Source of the DNA: Bigelowiella natans CCMP2755
Lineage: Eukaryota; Cercozoa; Chlorarachniophyceae
Length of the DNA stretch: 21,192 nucleotides
Assembly: GCA_000320545.1 (NCBI GenBank)
Contig: ADNK01001604.1
Coordinates: 1 to 21,192, forward strand
Direction: 5' to 3'
Positions 1 through 10,500 of this stretch are shown piece by piece. The notes below the pieces were generated by a model, which did not search any database, was not told where the DNA came from, and saw only the letters and a program-made list of their open reading frames with translations. Each line of letters opens with the position of its first letter. The stretch's first letter is position 1. A program made the position numbers and the translations under genes.

Positions 1-68
<68 letters not shown>

Positions 69-126
69 CCCAGTCATTATTTCTCTCTCTCGCTCGCGCG
101 CGCCCACTCCCCCCCCACATACATAT

Positions 127-173
<47 letters not shown>

Positions 174-242
174 TACATATTCGTGAATATAGATGGAAGG
201 GATCAATGCGTGCGCGCGACCAAGAAGAGCATACACTGCACA

Positions 243-300
<58 letters not shown>

Positions 301-318
301 CACAACACACAACACACA
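1..318. repeat. Cluster of dinucleotide microsatellites at the left edge
   Basis: (TG)17 at 1-34 runs directly into (AG)15 at 35-64. (AT)15 lies at 141-170, (CT)n at 247-277 and (CA)n at 277-298. All lie downstream of, or in the last intron of, CWC27 on the minus strand. The long reading frames across this stretch are products of the repeats and are not genes. Confidence 0.95.
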
Positions 319-319
319 C

Positions 320-447
320 CATCGCCCTCTCGCGGTCCTTCTTGGAGCCCTTCTTGGTCTTCCTCTTCTGCGTGTATCCCTCCAAAAACTTGTCCAGCTT
401 GGAACCAGGGTCGTCTTCGTCGTCGTCGCCCATTTCGTCCCCCCCCT

Positions 448-493
<46 letters not shown>

Positions 494-975
494 CCAGCGA
501 CAGGAGAAATTGAGGTACTATCGCGCCAAAGACGCAGGTACTGAGAAGCACAGCTTAGTGATATTCAACAAGCTAAACCCCACCTTATCGGCTCCGAACA
601 CCTCTCCCTTTAGCTTGGCGATCTCCTGGGATGGGGTGACGGCAATCGTTAGTACAGAGAGAAGGAGGAGGAGGAGGAGGAGGAGAATGCTGATCATGAG
701 GGCGCAACTTTGGAAATGTACAGAGAAGCTACGGAGCTCCTGCATCTTTATCATCGTCATTATCATCATCATCATCATCGTCGTCATCGCCAGAAACACG
801 GGAGCAGTGAGAACGTGTGCATCATGCACGGTGATAGTTCACATCATGCACGGTGATAGTTCACCACCGCCGCCACCACCACCTTGTCCACTTCCGACTG
901 TTGCTTTGGGGGAGGTCTTGCAGCCCCTGAAGGGAGGGGAGGAGGAAGAAGCAGCCCGGTAAGTTGTCACACACA

Positions 976-1028
<53 letters not shown>

Positions 1029-1404
1029 GCTCTGAAAAACTGATGCATAGCAGCAGCAGCAGCAGCAGCAGCAGTAGCAGTTATGGCTCGAAAGATAGCG
1101 GAGGTGTTGAAGTAGTGTTTGTCCAGGATAAAGATACAAACAAGCCAAGCACAACACGTGGTGGGAAATGAAGCCACTGAGACAAGGAGGAATCAACCTG
1201 GAGTTGCTGATGATGACGTCGTTTTCCCTCTTTTTGTCCCCCTCCTTCCATCCGCATCATCCTCCCCACCACCATCTTGCCCTCCCTCTTCTCGCCGTTT
1301 CTTCTTCTTCTTGCTGAGCCTTTCTCTCACACGACTTGCAGCCGAGCCCTGCCCGTCGGGTTGAACGATGAGGGGGGGGAGAGACAAAGACATAAAAAAG
1401 AGGA

Positions 1405-1444
<40 letters not shown>

Positions 1445-3829
1445 CAGTATCAAAAGAAGAGGAGGGAGGAGGAAGGGAATATAGAGGAGTAAAGCCTCTT
1501 TTAATAATCGGTTACCCCATTTTCGTCGTTGCCGTTGTCGTTCTCCAATGCAGGCGCGGCGCTCAGCCCAGTCTCTTCTTGCCCCTGAGTAGTATTGCCA
1601 TCACGATATAACGACAGCAGTCGATCAAAATAGTAGTAATTAATGAGAGCTTAGGCACAAAACCAAGCCAGCGCCCATAGCCTCGTAACCCGAAGTGTAT
1701 ATAATAATATATCAATGACGGAAGAAGGACGAAGTGGGTGCAGGCACTACCGCGAGCAAAGTGTGCGCAGATTTCTCCTTCTTCTCTGTAAACTCTTCTC
1801 CCTCCCCTTCCTGTCCTCAACGACAACAACAACGACATCGAGAAGAACCATCTCGTGAGAAAATCATTGAAAATTCGTCTTAGCTTGTCTGCGCACGGTA
1901 CCACCATGCACGTTTGACACATCGTTCACGTCTAGACATCGCTGCAGGCAATGAATTGTTTCAAGGCCAATAACGCACAAGACCCGCATAAATCATGGAA
2001 GTAATGTATAGCATGTGTGCGTGCGTGCGTGCGTGTGTGTGTGTGTGTGTGTGTGTGTAGCTGCCATATTTGCCTCTTGCTGGTCGAAGGACAGCAGGCT
2101 CTCGTTCTTTTTACGTTTTTTCTTTTTCTTCTTCTTCACAATTTCCTTCGAGCAGACACAGCACAAGTAGCAACCACAATGATGATGATGATGATGATGA
2201 TGATGATCATGATCATGATGATGATGATGCACATACGGTCACACCGCGTTTTGACATACAGATATATACCGTAGACGAACAAAAAAATCGGGATGTTTTT
2301 GGCGTCAGATTTGTGAATAAGATTCTAGAAAGTGCTAGGATTTCGCCTTACGACGCGGCAAAACCGCAGGATGAAAATCATAGGAGCTTTGCGGACTAAT
2401 GCTCTTGCACATTTGCTGCTGCCTCTACCTGTTTCTTGACCCTCGGCACAATGTCGTCAAACGGATTGAGTATTACCTGGGTAGTAGTATTTTATGATGA
2501 GGATGGTAGTCATCATGATGGGCGAGCGAGTATACGTGCATGTGCACACGTATGAGGGGGGGAGGGGAGAGATAGAAAGTTGTTTTATTTCGGCACCATA
2601 GCTATTCTAGTGCTGCTGCTGCTGCTGCTGTGCTGTGCTGTGCTGTACATCGGTTTTAAGAATCTTCGGAGGGTACAGCGGCCTATCATCCTTATCCGTC
2701 TCATACCCTGCCAAGTTGACCTTTTCGAAACCAGCATAGTAGACAGACAACATTTGTTTGTGTGGGGAAGGGGGGATAAGCTGAAAAAAACGGAGAGGGA
2801 TGAGGGGTTGAGTGCCCCATCGTTGATTCAACTGCTAACATTACAAGGACAACTGCTGTGTAACTCCGGTTGCTACTGCTGATTTTACTAATACTGTTTA
2901 TGCGTTGCCACCAGGTTGTATATTGTCCTCCCTGTCACTTTGCCAAAGATCGTATGCTTTCCCTGGAGCAGCATAGTAAGTATGAACCACCGGCAAAAGG
3001 AATCAGAAGGCGCGAAAACACACGTTCTTATCAGGGAGTACAAAAGTGCAAATAAGGTGGGTTGCTTCAGCGGAGTAGAGATAATTGATACCTTAAGCCA
3101 GCTACACTCGCCAAGCGTGATGAAAAACTAAGTGCAAGTAAACAGCAACCTCTTAACTTTTGTCCATTCCACAAAGCGTATGGGGCACATTCGCACCTGT
3201 GATGCATTGTCATTGCTCCCGCTATTCGCTGTCGCGACGATCCCTCTGTGACGAAAGCGCAAACGGGAATGCACCTATTTGGTGTTCGAATTGATGCGAT
3301 ATGAGTTCGGAAACCAACGATCACAGAGGCAGCATCAGACAGCAGTGTGAGACCTCATTCTTGAAGGACTTCCCATAAATCGACTCGCCCCCATTTCCCG
3401 TGCCTGTAGGGTCGCCCGTCTACGACCGAAACAAAGTGAATAACGAGTTCAGCTCTTCCATCGATAGTGTGGCCAGTTTACCTGAACCATGAAGTCTTTA
3501 ATGATCCTGTGGAATATGCAGTTATCGTAGTAGCCTTCGAGGCATAGCTGGACGAAGTTGCGCACCGCCATTGGGCACTGTTTTGGCCTTGTATGAGGAA
3601 AAGAAGCATGATTTAAATTCGGCCTATTTGTTTTTGCGCATGAAGACTTTGCCTACCAAAGCTCAACATCCAGCTCTCCAACCGTTGTCACGACAATGAC
3701 CTGATTTCCAGTACATGAGAGTCATATTGATGTATCACGTGCAGAGACATTCTTGCACGGGCTCAAAGGAAATACCTTGCCGTGGGTTGGCGGCTCGGTG
3801 TTGTAAACAAATGAGGCACCGTCAGCCAT
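320..3829 (-). CDS. CWC27: CWC27, spliceosome-associated cyclophilin (peptidyl-prolyl isomerase family), multi-exon
   Basis: CWC27 is a nuclear cyclophilin of the activated (Bact) spliceosome. Exons, read right to left: 3829-3776, 3700-3657, 3587-3482, 3419-3354, 3274-3197, 3127-3092, 2962-2912, 2720-2649, 2476-2429, 2145-2074, 1810-1751, 1584-1516, 1348-1198, 926-883, 625-584, 445-320. Lengths and phases join into 373 codons without a stop. Start is ATG at 3829 (MADGASFVYNTEPPTHGK). The cyclophilin domain fills the first nine exons: FHRIIKDFMVQTGDPTGTG, SGSNDNASQFFITL, WLKGKHTIFGKVTG. The family signature NPFDDIVPR follows it (exon 9), then KNESLLSF (exon 10), and a charged tail ending KKGSKKDRERAM that resembles the human C-terminus. 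Most introns are GT-AG; the one after 2074 appears to be GC-AG. The C-terminal end is unsure: a further exon at 235-203 would add ten residues and a stop, but its acceptor follows a purine run, so the gene may instead leave the window. Family assignment is very secure; the acidic linker exons are less so. Confidence 0.93.
463..1442. repeat. Microsatellites within CWC27 introns, first group
   Basis: (CAA)n at about 463-493, (GGA)n at 663-687, (ATC)n at about 749-785, (AC)n followed by (AG)n at 968-1026, (AGC)n at about 1049-1080 and (GA)n at 1409-1442. A 22-bp unit is also duplicated in tandem at 821-842 and 843-864. Each falls in an intron between the CWC27 exons assigned here. The 927-1197 intron alone holds three different repeat classes. 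Confidence 0.9.
2033..2229. repeat. (GT)n and (ATG)n microsatellites flanking CWC27 exon 10
   Basis: (GT)n at about 2033-2058 and (ATG)n at about 2180-2229 sit on either side of the 72-nt exon at 2145-2074. A (CTG)n run at about 2611-2629 lies in the intron between the exons at 2649 and 2476. On the minus strand, reading through exon 10 runs straight into the CA repeat and then a stop, so the exon must be spliced out before it. Confidence 0.9.
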
Positions 3830-5131
3830 TTCTCTCTTTCGATATGCTGTTCCTCCGCACTCAGAAGTGGCCTGGAAGATTTGGTGTTGATAAAATTCTT
3901 GTTTTGTCAGGAAAGATGGCTTGCCGGAAAGGGCGCCATAACGCAGAAATGAACTTCATATGGTCAAATTATGGGTGTTTTCTTGACCAAAAAACTATAT
4001 ATCAAAATATATAGCGACAAGTTGTAGTTCTTGTCGTTTATTTTAAATATAAAACAACACCTCAAAAACGAATAATTTAGAAACGATTTATTAATTTCAT
4101 GGATCCCAACTCTTTTCATAATAAGTATGACCGTAGTTTTCTTTGAATTGTGTGATATGCTCTTCTAATATGCAATATTTTAGTAAGTTTTTTGTGTCGC
4201 AATCTATTTATCGTGGATCCTGTTGAAATATCGGAGACCTTTATTCTTTTTTTCTGAGAAATTACTCTCGTCGCGCCCCTTCTTTGAATCTTCAGATTTG
4301 TAGTTGGAAGAAGAATCTTATCACATACACATTCTTCCTTTTTATTTTATGTCGCATAAAAATAATATGTGGATATATTGAACTTTTAAATATAGTCTGA
4401 CCAAAAATAACGTTTTTAAGTTCTGGAAATTGTGCATGAAAAAAGGTGTGAGACCAAGAAAGGATCGGGGATTTACAATGGTAGAGTATAACACGATCGT
4501 TTATAAAATACGACATGGATAAATTGAAGCATTTGTACAAAATACGCCATTCTAAATTGCATAATCTTGATCACGTATTCTGAAAGGCAATAAGGGTGTA
4601 CACTGCGAAAGACGAAGAAGGAACCTATCGAACCAGTAATCAGAATCCCTTACCCATTGTGCGTGACGTTTTGGGGACAGAATTGTAATACTAGAGATGA
4701 ATCTAAAACTTGTTCCAATAATGGTGCTTCTAGTGTTGACTTGTGTTGTATTTTTTTAACGTTTTCCGCTTTACAAACCATCTGAAAGATTATCATTATG
4801 TTCATACCAGCTGGAATAATTCGGGATGCGGTCGTCCTTCAAAAGGCAGCGCGAAGGAAAAACATTGGCAGGGCGTAAAAGACAAAAGCTTTCCGATGAT
4901 CAAACGAAATTTTGTAGGATTGTGATGCTGGGGAGAACAACGTAAAAGTTATTTTAGTACCTAGTTAGTTCTTCTCTTAAACCCCCCTTTCCTTCCCATA
5001 ATCTCCAGTGAATCTTCAAAAGAATACGCTCTCCATGCACAAGGTGAACTTTACGAGGAAGAAATTCGAGCAGGTTCCTGAATTTAGTTGAAATTGTCGA
5101 AATACGTAACTAATAAGGTTTTTTTCTCTAG
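3830..5131. other. AT-rich intergenic stretch between divergent genes, with possible 5' exons of the next gene
   Basis: No recognisable gene is seen from 3830 to about 4690. The sequence is AT-rich and should hold the promoters of CWC27 (leftward) and of the unknown gene (rightward). A small hairpin, CGACAAG with CTTGTCG, sits near 4013-4036. From 4697 an ATG opens a short hydrophobic reading frame (MNLKLVPIMVLLVLT) that could be a signal peptide or anchor. Possible exons with GT/AG borders lie near 4811-4874 and from 5010, but I could not join them in phase with confidence. Confidence 0.4.
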
Positions 5132-5808
5132 GAATTAATTTTCTAGTAGACCCACAACAATTCCCTGCAGAACAAGACACCTGCCGAGCAGAAGGCTTTC
5201 ATTTCCTACTTATTGCCGATCAAGAAAACATACGGCAGGGAAATTTCGGAATAAAGAGTTTTGTCCCAGGTGTTCGTAGCAAGGTATGTCATAATTTCGT
5301 TTGAAAATGTAATGTAGATCTGCGTCGTGATAAAATTTCTATTCCCTCTTTTTAGACTTCGATCACACTCGAGGATGCCATTTCGATTATGGTTGAGCAT
5401 AAAGATGAAGGTCACGAAGATACGTTCGATAACGATCAGTTCGCCATCTCTTCAGCACAAGAAAACGACAAGCTGCGCAAACAACGTGATATGCTTCGCA
5501 ATACCAACGGCGATCAGCCCCAAGGAAATAATAATCAAAGCATATATTTTGATGAAGATGATGGTCCGATTGACCCGAGGGCGCGAGGCGCTATTGACCC
5601 GAGGGCGCAAGGCGCTATTGACCCGAGGGCGCAAGGCGCTATTGACCCGAGAGCGCGAGGCGCTAAGATTGATCTTACACATGATACGGATGTTTCTGAT
5701 CCGCGCCGCCGCGCGCCGCCAAAAGAGCCGCGCGCCGCAGCAGCAAACGAATATGATGTAGATAGTATACCTTTAGAGGATACTCCGAAGGAGGAGAACA
5801 AGAAGTAA
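5132..5808 (+). CDS. Protein of unknown function with an IDPRA[R/Q]GA repeat, 3' exons
   Basis: Two exons, 5132-5283 and 5356-5808, are joined in phase 0 by a 72-bp intron with a good donor (AAG then GTATGT) and a TTTTTAG acceptor. The upstream border at 5131 (TTTTTCTCTAG) enters in phase 1 and follows a TAACTAAT branch-like site. The first exon encodes a mixed, fold-like sequence (for example GFHFLLIADQEN). The second starts TSITLEDAISIMVEHKDEG and becomes hydrophilic and disordered, with four IDPRARGA-type repeats and a lysine-rich end (EENKK). I recognise no family. The 5' end is unresolved: an ATG at 4697 with a hydrophobic start is a candidate. The stop lies 83 bp before the next gene on the same strand. 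Confidence 0.55.
5569..5664 (+). repeat. Four tandem copies of a 24-bp in-frame coding repeat
   Basis: The unit ATTGACCCGAGGGCGCGAGG plus CGCT occurs four times back to back (5569, 5593, 5617, 5641) with few substitutions, encoding IDPRARGA or IDPRAQGA. It is GC-rich inside an AT-rich gene. The near-identity of the copies suggests a recent expansion. Confidence 0.95.
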
Positions 5809-5891
5809 TATTTTATTAAAAATAAATAAAAATAACATTGATGGAAATATTTATTTCGAATCCAAATCATTTAACATATTTGTAAATTAGC

Positions 5892-6921
5892 ATGTTTTCA
5901 ATGAATACGACAATACATCTTAGGGAGGCCGGCAACACTCTGGAATCTCTCCTAAGTTTCTTTATGGAGAATCCAGATAGCATAGATCAGGACAAGGAAG
6001 AAGTTCCTGTTGATGGTGTAGCGACAACGGACGAGATGCAGGAGAACATGGATGAGTTTCCTATGGATACGAATCCTATGAGAGCGAACATGATGAGGAA
6101 TGGAATGATGAATCAGGGAATGCAAAACCGGGACATGCGAAATCAGGGAATGCAAAACCAGGGGATGCCAATGGGGAATGGCCCAGGATTACAAAATCAG
6201 AGAATGGATCGTGCGGCTCCAGCACCTGTGCTACCGGTTATGAATCCCATGGGCGGTGGACGCCAGAACAATCTATCCGGACTTGGCGTCTGCTTTGAGT
6301 GGATGAGGTTAGTTTTACATCAATTTTACTGATTCTCTTTACTTATGAGAACATATTTTACTTAGAGGAATGTGCAGCAGGGGTCCTGCATGCAAGTTTA
6401 GACACGAGGCACCAGCAAGAGGGCCTAACGGTGGAGGTCCCGAATATTGCCGAAACTGGCAACGAGGGAAATGCCTTTTCAAGGATTGCAAGTACTTGCA
6501 TGAAAACCCCCCAATGCCACAGCCTAATCTAGGCGTAGCAAGGCCGATGATTCCTCCAGAGTACTGCCGAAATTGGCAAAGGGGAAAGTGTTTCTTCAAA
6601 GATTGCAAATACCTTCACGAAAATCCTCCGGGTGGTGCCCCTGTAAGAATGCCACCACCTCGCGGACCACCCCGTGGACCACCCCGCGGACCACCACTTG
6701 GACCACCCCGCGGACCACCACTTGGACCACCTCGTGGGCCACCCCGGGAGGTTTGTCGGGATTGGATGAAGGGGAGGTGTGTAATGAAGGTCTGTAAATA
6801 TTTACATGAGAGACCGAGAAATGGTATGATGGCTCCTCCGGGCCGGCCTGGGCCTTTTGTTGGGGCGAGGAAACCCCCTGTAGCGCAGTGTGCAGGGATT
6901 GGCTCAGGGGAAATGCAGTAG
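5892..6921 (+). CDS. CCCH-type zinc-finger protein, probable RNA binder
   Basis: Two exons, 5892-6307 and 6366-6921, are separated by a 58-bp GTTAGT...TTAG intron in phase 2. Splicing creates the first finger across the junction: VCFEWMR joined to GMCSRGPACKFRHE, a C-x7-C-x5-C-x3-H motif. Two more C-x7-C-x4-C-x3-H fingers follow (CRNWQRGKCLFKDCKYLH and CRNWQRGKCFFKDCKYLH), then a run of RGPP/LGPP repeats, then CRDWMKGRCVMKVCKYLH. The N-terminal half is rich in Met, Asn and Gln (NQGMQNRDM type repeats) and probably disordered. CCCH fingers of this kind usually bind single-stranded RNA. The frame ends at TAG 6919-6921, in the middle of what was a fifth finger (see findings). The start at 5892 is the first ATG after the upstream gene; a 5' exon cannot be excluded. 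Confidence 0.85.
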
Positions 6922-7005
6922 AGATCTCTGCCGTTTTAGCATGAAAATCCTGGGCGTGAAGGTAATGAAATGAATGGATCAATCAAACCAGGAGTAATGA
7001 ATTGA
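6886..7005 (+). pseudogene. Broken fifth CCCH finger and tail of the zinc-finger gene
   Basis: Past the RGPP region the DNA still spells a finger, but in three successive frames: CRDWLRG (from 6891), CSRDLCRF (from 6914), then HENPGREGNEMNG (from 6940), ending at TGA 7003-7005. One missing base at about 6887/6888, 6913/6914 and 6937/6938 explains it, and the three losses together return to the original frame. The spacing fits C-x7-C-x4-C-x3-H. As read, translation stops at 6921. Either the last finger is decaying or the assembly has base errors here. Confidence 0.7.
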
Positions 7006-7530
7006 AACTTACCACTTGATTTTTTGAATCATTTGTATATTTTAATGCTCCCGCTCAATCGAGAAAATAAATTATAACGATTGTGTGGAGCTTTGGCGAT
7101 TGCGTGATTGAAAATGAAGGTCTACAATGAATCTGAAATACAATTCTAGTCTTAATAATATGACTATTTAAGACTTTTCATTGAAGGGCTGAAAACATTC
7201 ATGCTTCGTCTCTGCTCTCGCTTAGTTTCATTCACCCGCCTTCGTTATTTTTTTTGTTTGGGTTTTCGTTGTCTAATGCGGCGCCATCTCCGCAGAGACA
7301 TAAAAAGACTCGGTAAATATCGCACCGCGCCCCGTCTTTCATCGACCAAACATAAAACTAGGCGCGATTCCTGCGCTTATTTGATTCCATCGATCGAACA
7401 GCTACCGTATATGCACAGGGCCAATTAGTACGCTTTATCTTGCTACACATACAGACATGTTACATGTGTATGTGTGCACATGTACATGTACACATGTATA
7501 CATATGCACATATGTATGAGACGGATGTGA
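7006..7530. other. Gene-free stretch between the zinc-finger gene and the LINE
   Basis: Probable 3' untranslated sequence of the zinc-finger gene, with AATAAA-like AT-rich sequence near 7064-7075, followed by sequence with no supported gene. At about 7460-7515 there is a run of alternating purine/pyrimidine (ACATGTACATGTACACATGT type) with many overlapping palindromes. It lies just beyond the 3' end of the LINE ORF2 and may be its tail or the sequence it inserted beside. Confidence 0.5.
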
Positions 7531-7537
7531 TGAAGAA

Positions 7538-10500
7538 TCAAATTTTTTCAATGGTCATCCTGATGTAGCTGTGCAATGCAGCGGCTACAGCGCTAATGTT
7601 GCATCTGTTGGTTTCTGCCACAATGTGTTTCATGCATTTGAAAGCGTCCTCATGCGACCGATGTTGCCGCGCACTGCGCGCAGCAGTTCTGGATTCAATT
7701 TCAGCCTTTGTCAACCGGTTCGTGTCGTCGTTGCGATTCATGATCGCGCGCATTTGATTGCGCAATCTGATTTGTTCTCGACCATGTGTTGGACATTGCA
7801 GGAGATGATCCATGTCCTTCAGGATGCCACATGCATCGCACGTGGCATCTTCCTCTGTGCATTGTCCACGTGACAGCATGAATTTGCCAAGATTGCCGAC
7901 ACCACAGATGGCGCGCATCCATGATGTAGCAACACTTGGAAGTTTCAGTTTGATGCCGGTGATCGAAGATGACGGGAGGAAACCAAGATTCTTGAGATGC
8001 ACAGCGCGCAATGAATCATTGGACCATTCCTCTTCGAATTCGTTGAAAGCACAAGATTTCATCACCTTGTGATGTTTTTTCAGTTCTTTTTTCAGCGCCT
8101 CTGTTGTCGCCAAAACGGTGGGCAATTCGTCACCTAACAAGTCGTCAGTGATCGATTTGAGCCGTCGAAACAAGGATGCTTTGTTCCACGTGTGTGTGGT
8201 CACATCAATCCACGATGTGCCATCTGACACTTTTCGATTTTCAATGATGAAGCCATAACTGCTCCAATCATTTGTTCCCTCATGGATTTGAGGACCGCTG
8301 CCTGTGTCGATCCATGCGTTAGTGCGTAACCATGATTTAGCACACTGCACTTTAGTTTGATGTCGGGGTGGCAACGTGCCAGTGAGGACGTGGGGGACGT
8401 CGTTGGAGATGGATCCAGGTAATCCCAATATACGTTTCAGGGTTTGGGATTCCATGGAATCCATCTGTTTTATTCGTATGTTTCTTCGTGATCTCCATAT
8501 TGGAGCAGCGTATCTGCTGGATGCAAGGAACCATGATTTGTAAAATTTCAGTCTGACGTTTAGCGGTACAAGGTGTCTGGAATAACACAACCTTAACAAA
8601 AACCTTCGCTTCTTTTGCAATCTCAGGTGAGAAGCAAGAGCATGTTTTTCAAAGGTTAATTTGTTGTCGAAGATTAGTCCGAGACATCTGCCGCTGTCGA
8701 CTCTTTTTATTTTTCCTTGGAGATTGAGAGAGATGTTCCAGGAGGTTTGGTGTCGGTGGGCTTTATTTCTTTTGTCAATTATAAGGTACCCGCTCTTGTC
8801 CCCATTGAATCGCATCCGCCATTTCATGCACCAGTCCGTCATTTGGTTTAGGTCGGCCTGGATATCATCTTGCATTTTCCCCCATCGGTTTGGCGAAAAC
8901 AATTTGTAGGGGGTAACGTCGTCACATTATATTTGGAAATCTGTGTTGGTAATATGTTCGTAAATGTCGTAATAGGTTATGAAAAGGAAACAGCTGAGAG
9001 ATGATCCTTCGGGGACGCCGCTCCCAAGGTTCATGTGCTCAGAGAGAGTATTGCCAAATCTGAATCTGGCGGTACGATCTCTGAGCCAGTCGTCGATCCA
9101 CAGCAATAGCGAGCCTCGTATTCCGTATTTGTCATGTAACTTGCGTATCATGCCGGAATGCCAGGCTTTTGGATAAGCTTTAGAGGCATCTGTAAACAAC
9201 AGGATGGCTGCAAGCTTTTTGTTATATACTCCATCCTCGATTGACTGCGTCATCTTTGTGAGTGCAGTTTCGCAGGATCGATTTTTCATGAATGCATACT
9301 GATGTATGCTAATGTTTTTGGGGGGTATAGCTTCGCGGAGCCGTTGTTCTATTAGTTTGTCTTCTATTTTTGAAGCTATTTGTAGGAGAGAAATCGTTCT
9401 CCCGTTGAGAGGGGTGTTAAGTTCTTTGTTGGCCTTAGGGATGAGACAAAAAATGGCCGCCTTACGTGAGCCATCTCGGGTACCCCATCTATATGACATG
9501 TTGAATGTAGCTAACCACAGTTGATGGAGTTTCTTGCTTTTTTTCAACATGTTTAGGTGAACACCATCATCGCCAGGAGACTTGTACGGTGATGCTTTGT
9601 TGATCACGTTTCTTAGTTCATGCATAGAAAAATCTCTGTTGTATGAATTAACACTGTGGATCTTTTTGTCTTCATTTTTCCTGAAGGTATTTCTCCAGGC
9701 CTCAGTTTCAGCGTGAAAGGTTCGATTTTTCTTGTCTGACGGGTGTGGTTTGTAGATATGTTTCCATTTGGCAACACACACTTCACATTTTTTTTCTTCA
9801 GAGGTTTCGCCATCGAGTCCTCCGAATTTATCCCGCCCTCTGGATTTTTGGAATAATTTGTACAGCATTCTGGTATGATTCCCATTGTTGTATTTTTCGA
9901 AGCGAGACAAGAATAATTGCCATGCTTCGTACTGAAGGGTTTCGGTGGTTCGTTCAAGTTCGGCGTTGATTTCTTGGATCTTGGTTTCTAATAATTTTCT
10001 CTTCCGAAATTTCCTTTCGTGTTTCAAGGATCTAAATAATTTTTCTTGTTGATCTTTGATGGATTTATATTTTTTGTCGTTTTGGTATGGCTTGATTGGA
10101 CTCCAACGTTGTCGTTTTTTTGGTGTGCAGCTATTAAAAGCTTTTCCGGTAAAGTCCCAGAACCAGCGTTCAAGCTTTTTTGCATCAGCCTCCGATTGAA
10201 CGTTTAGTATGCGCTGGTGCAAGCGTTCGGTAATATTATTCAATTTTTCGTCAAATCGTTTTACATCGAATTTGTCGATGTCATATATCATTGGTGAAGT
10301 CTGTTGATGGATTGCCACAGGTTTTCCAAAGTGGATACCGAAATGGTCACTTGTCGTGGTGTTGGCCATCTGATATTCTATTTGGTGTGCGAAGTTTGAG
10401 GAGCACAGCACATGATCAAGTGTGCTTGTGTTTCCTTTTCTGAAATATGTGGCTTCCCCAGGGTTGACCATCATGATGTTGTTATCCGACAACCACTGGT

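Noticed and set aside
490-530. A possible CWC27 exon encoding YLRLWRDSTSISP on the minus strand
   Set aside because: It ends in a phase that does not fit the next exon at 445; skipping it keeps the frame.
722-739. A possible 18-nt CWC27 microexon (ELRSFS) on the minus strand
   Set aside because: It has AG and GT borders and fits phase, but joining 883 directly to 625 gives VDKEIAKLKGEV, which aligns better with the family (RKEARQLKREL in human).
2-962. Several long plus-strand reading frames with Cys-Val, His-Thr, Ser-Leu and Glu-Arg runs
   Set aside because: They are translations of microsatellites and of the antisense strand of CWC27 exons.
1735-1800. A minus-strand ICAHFARG segment resembling the CWC2/RBM22 zinc finger
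   Set aside because: It is in the wrong frame. The frame giving EKKEKSAHTLLA joins in phase with CWC27 exons on both sides and fits its acidic linker.
2017-2399. Plus-strand frames with poly-Met, poly-Asp or poly-His
   Set aside because: They come from the ATG microsatellite and lie antisense to CWC27 exon 10.
8927-8929. Stop-codon reassignment (TAA as Tyr) to explain the LINE reverse transcriptase
   Set aside because: TAA ends RRP4 and the unknown plus-strand gene at the expected places, so it works as a normal stop here.
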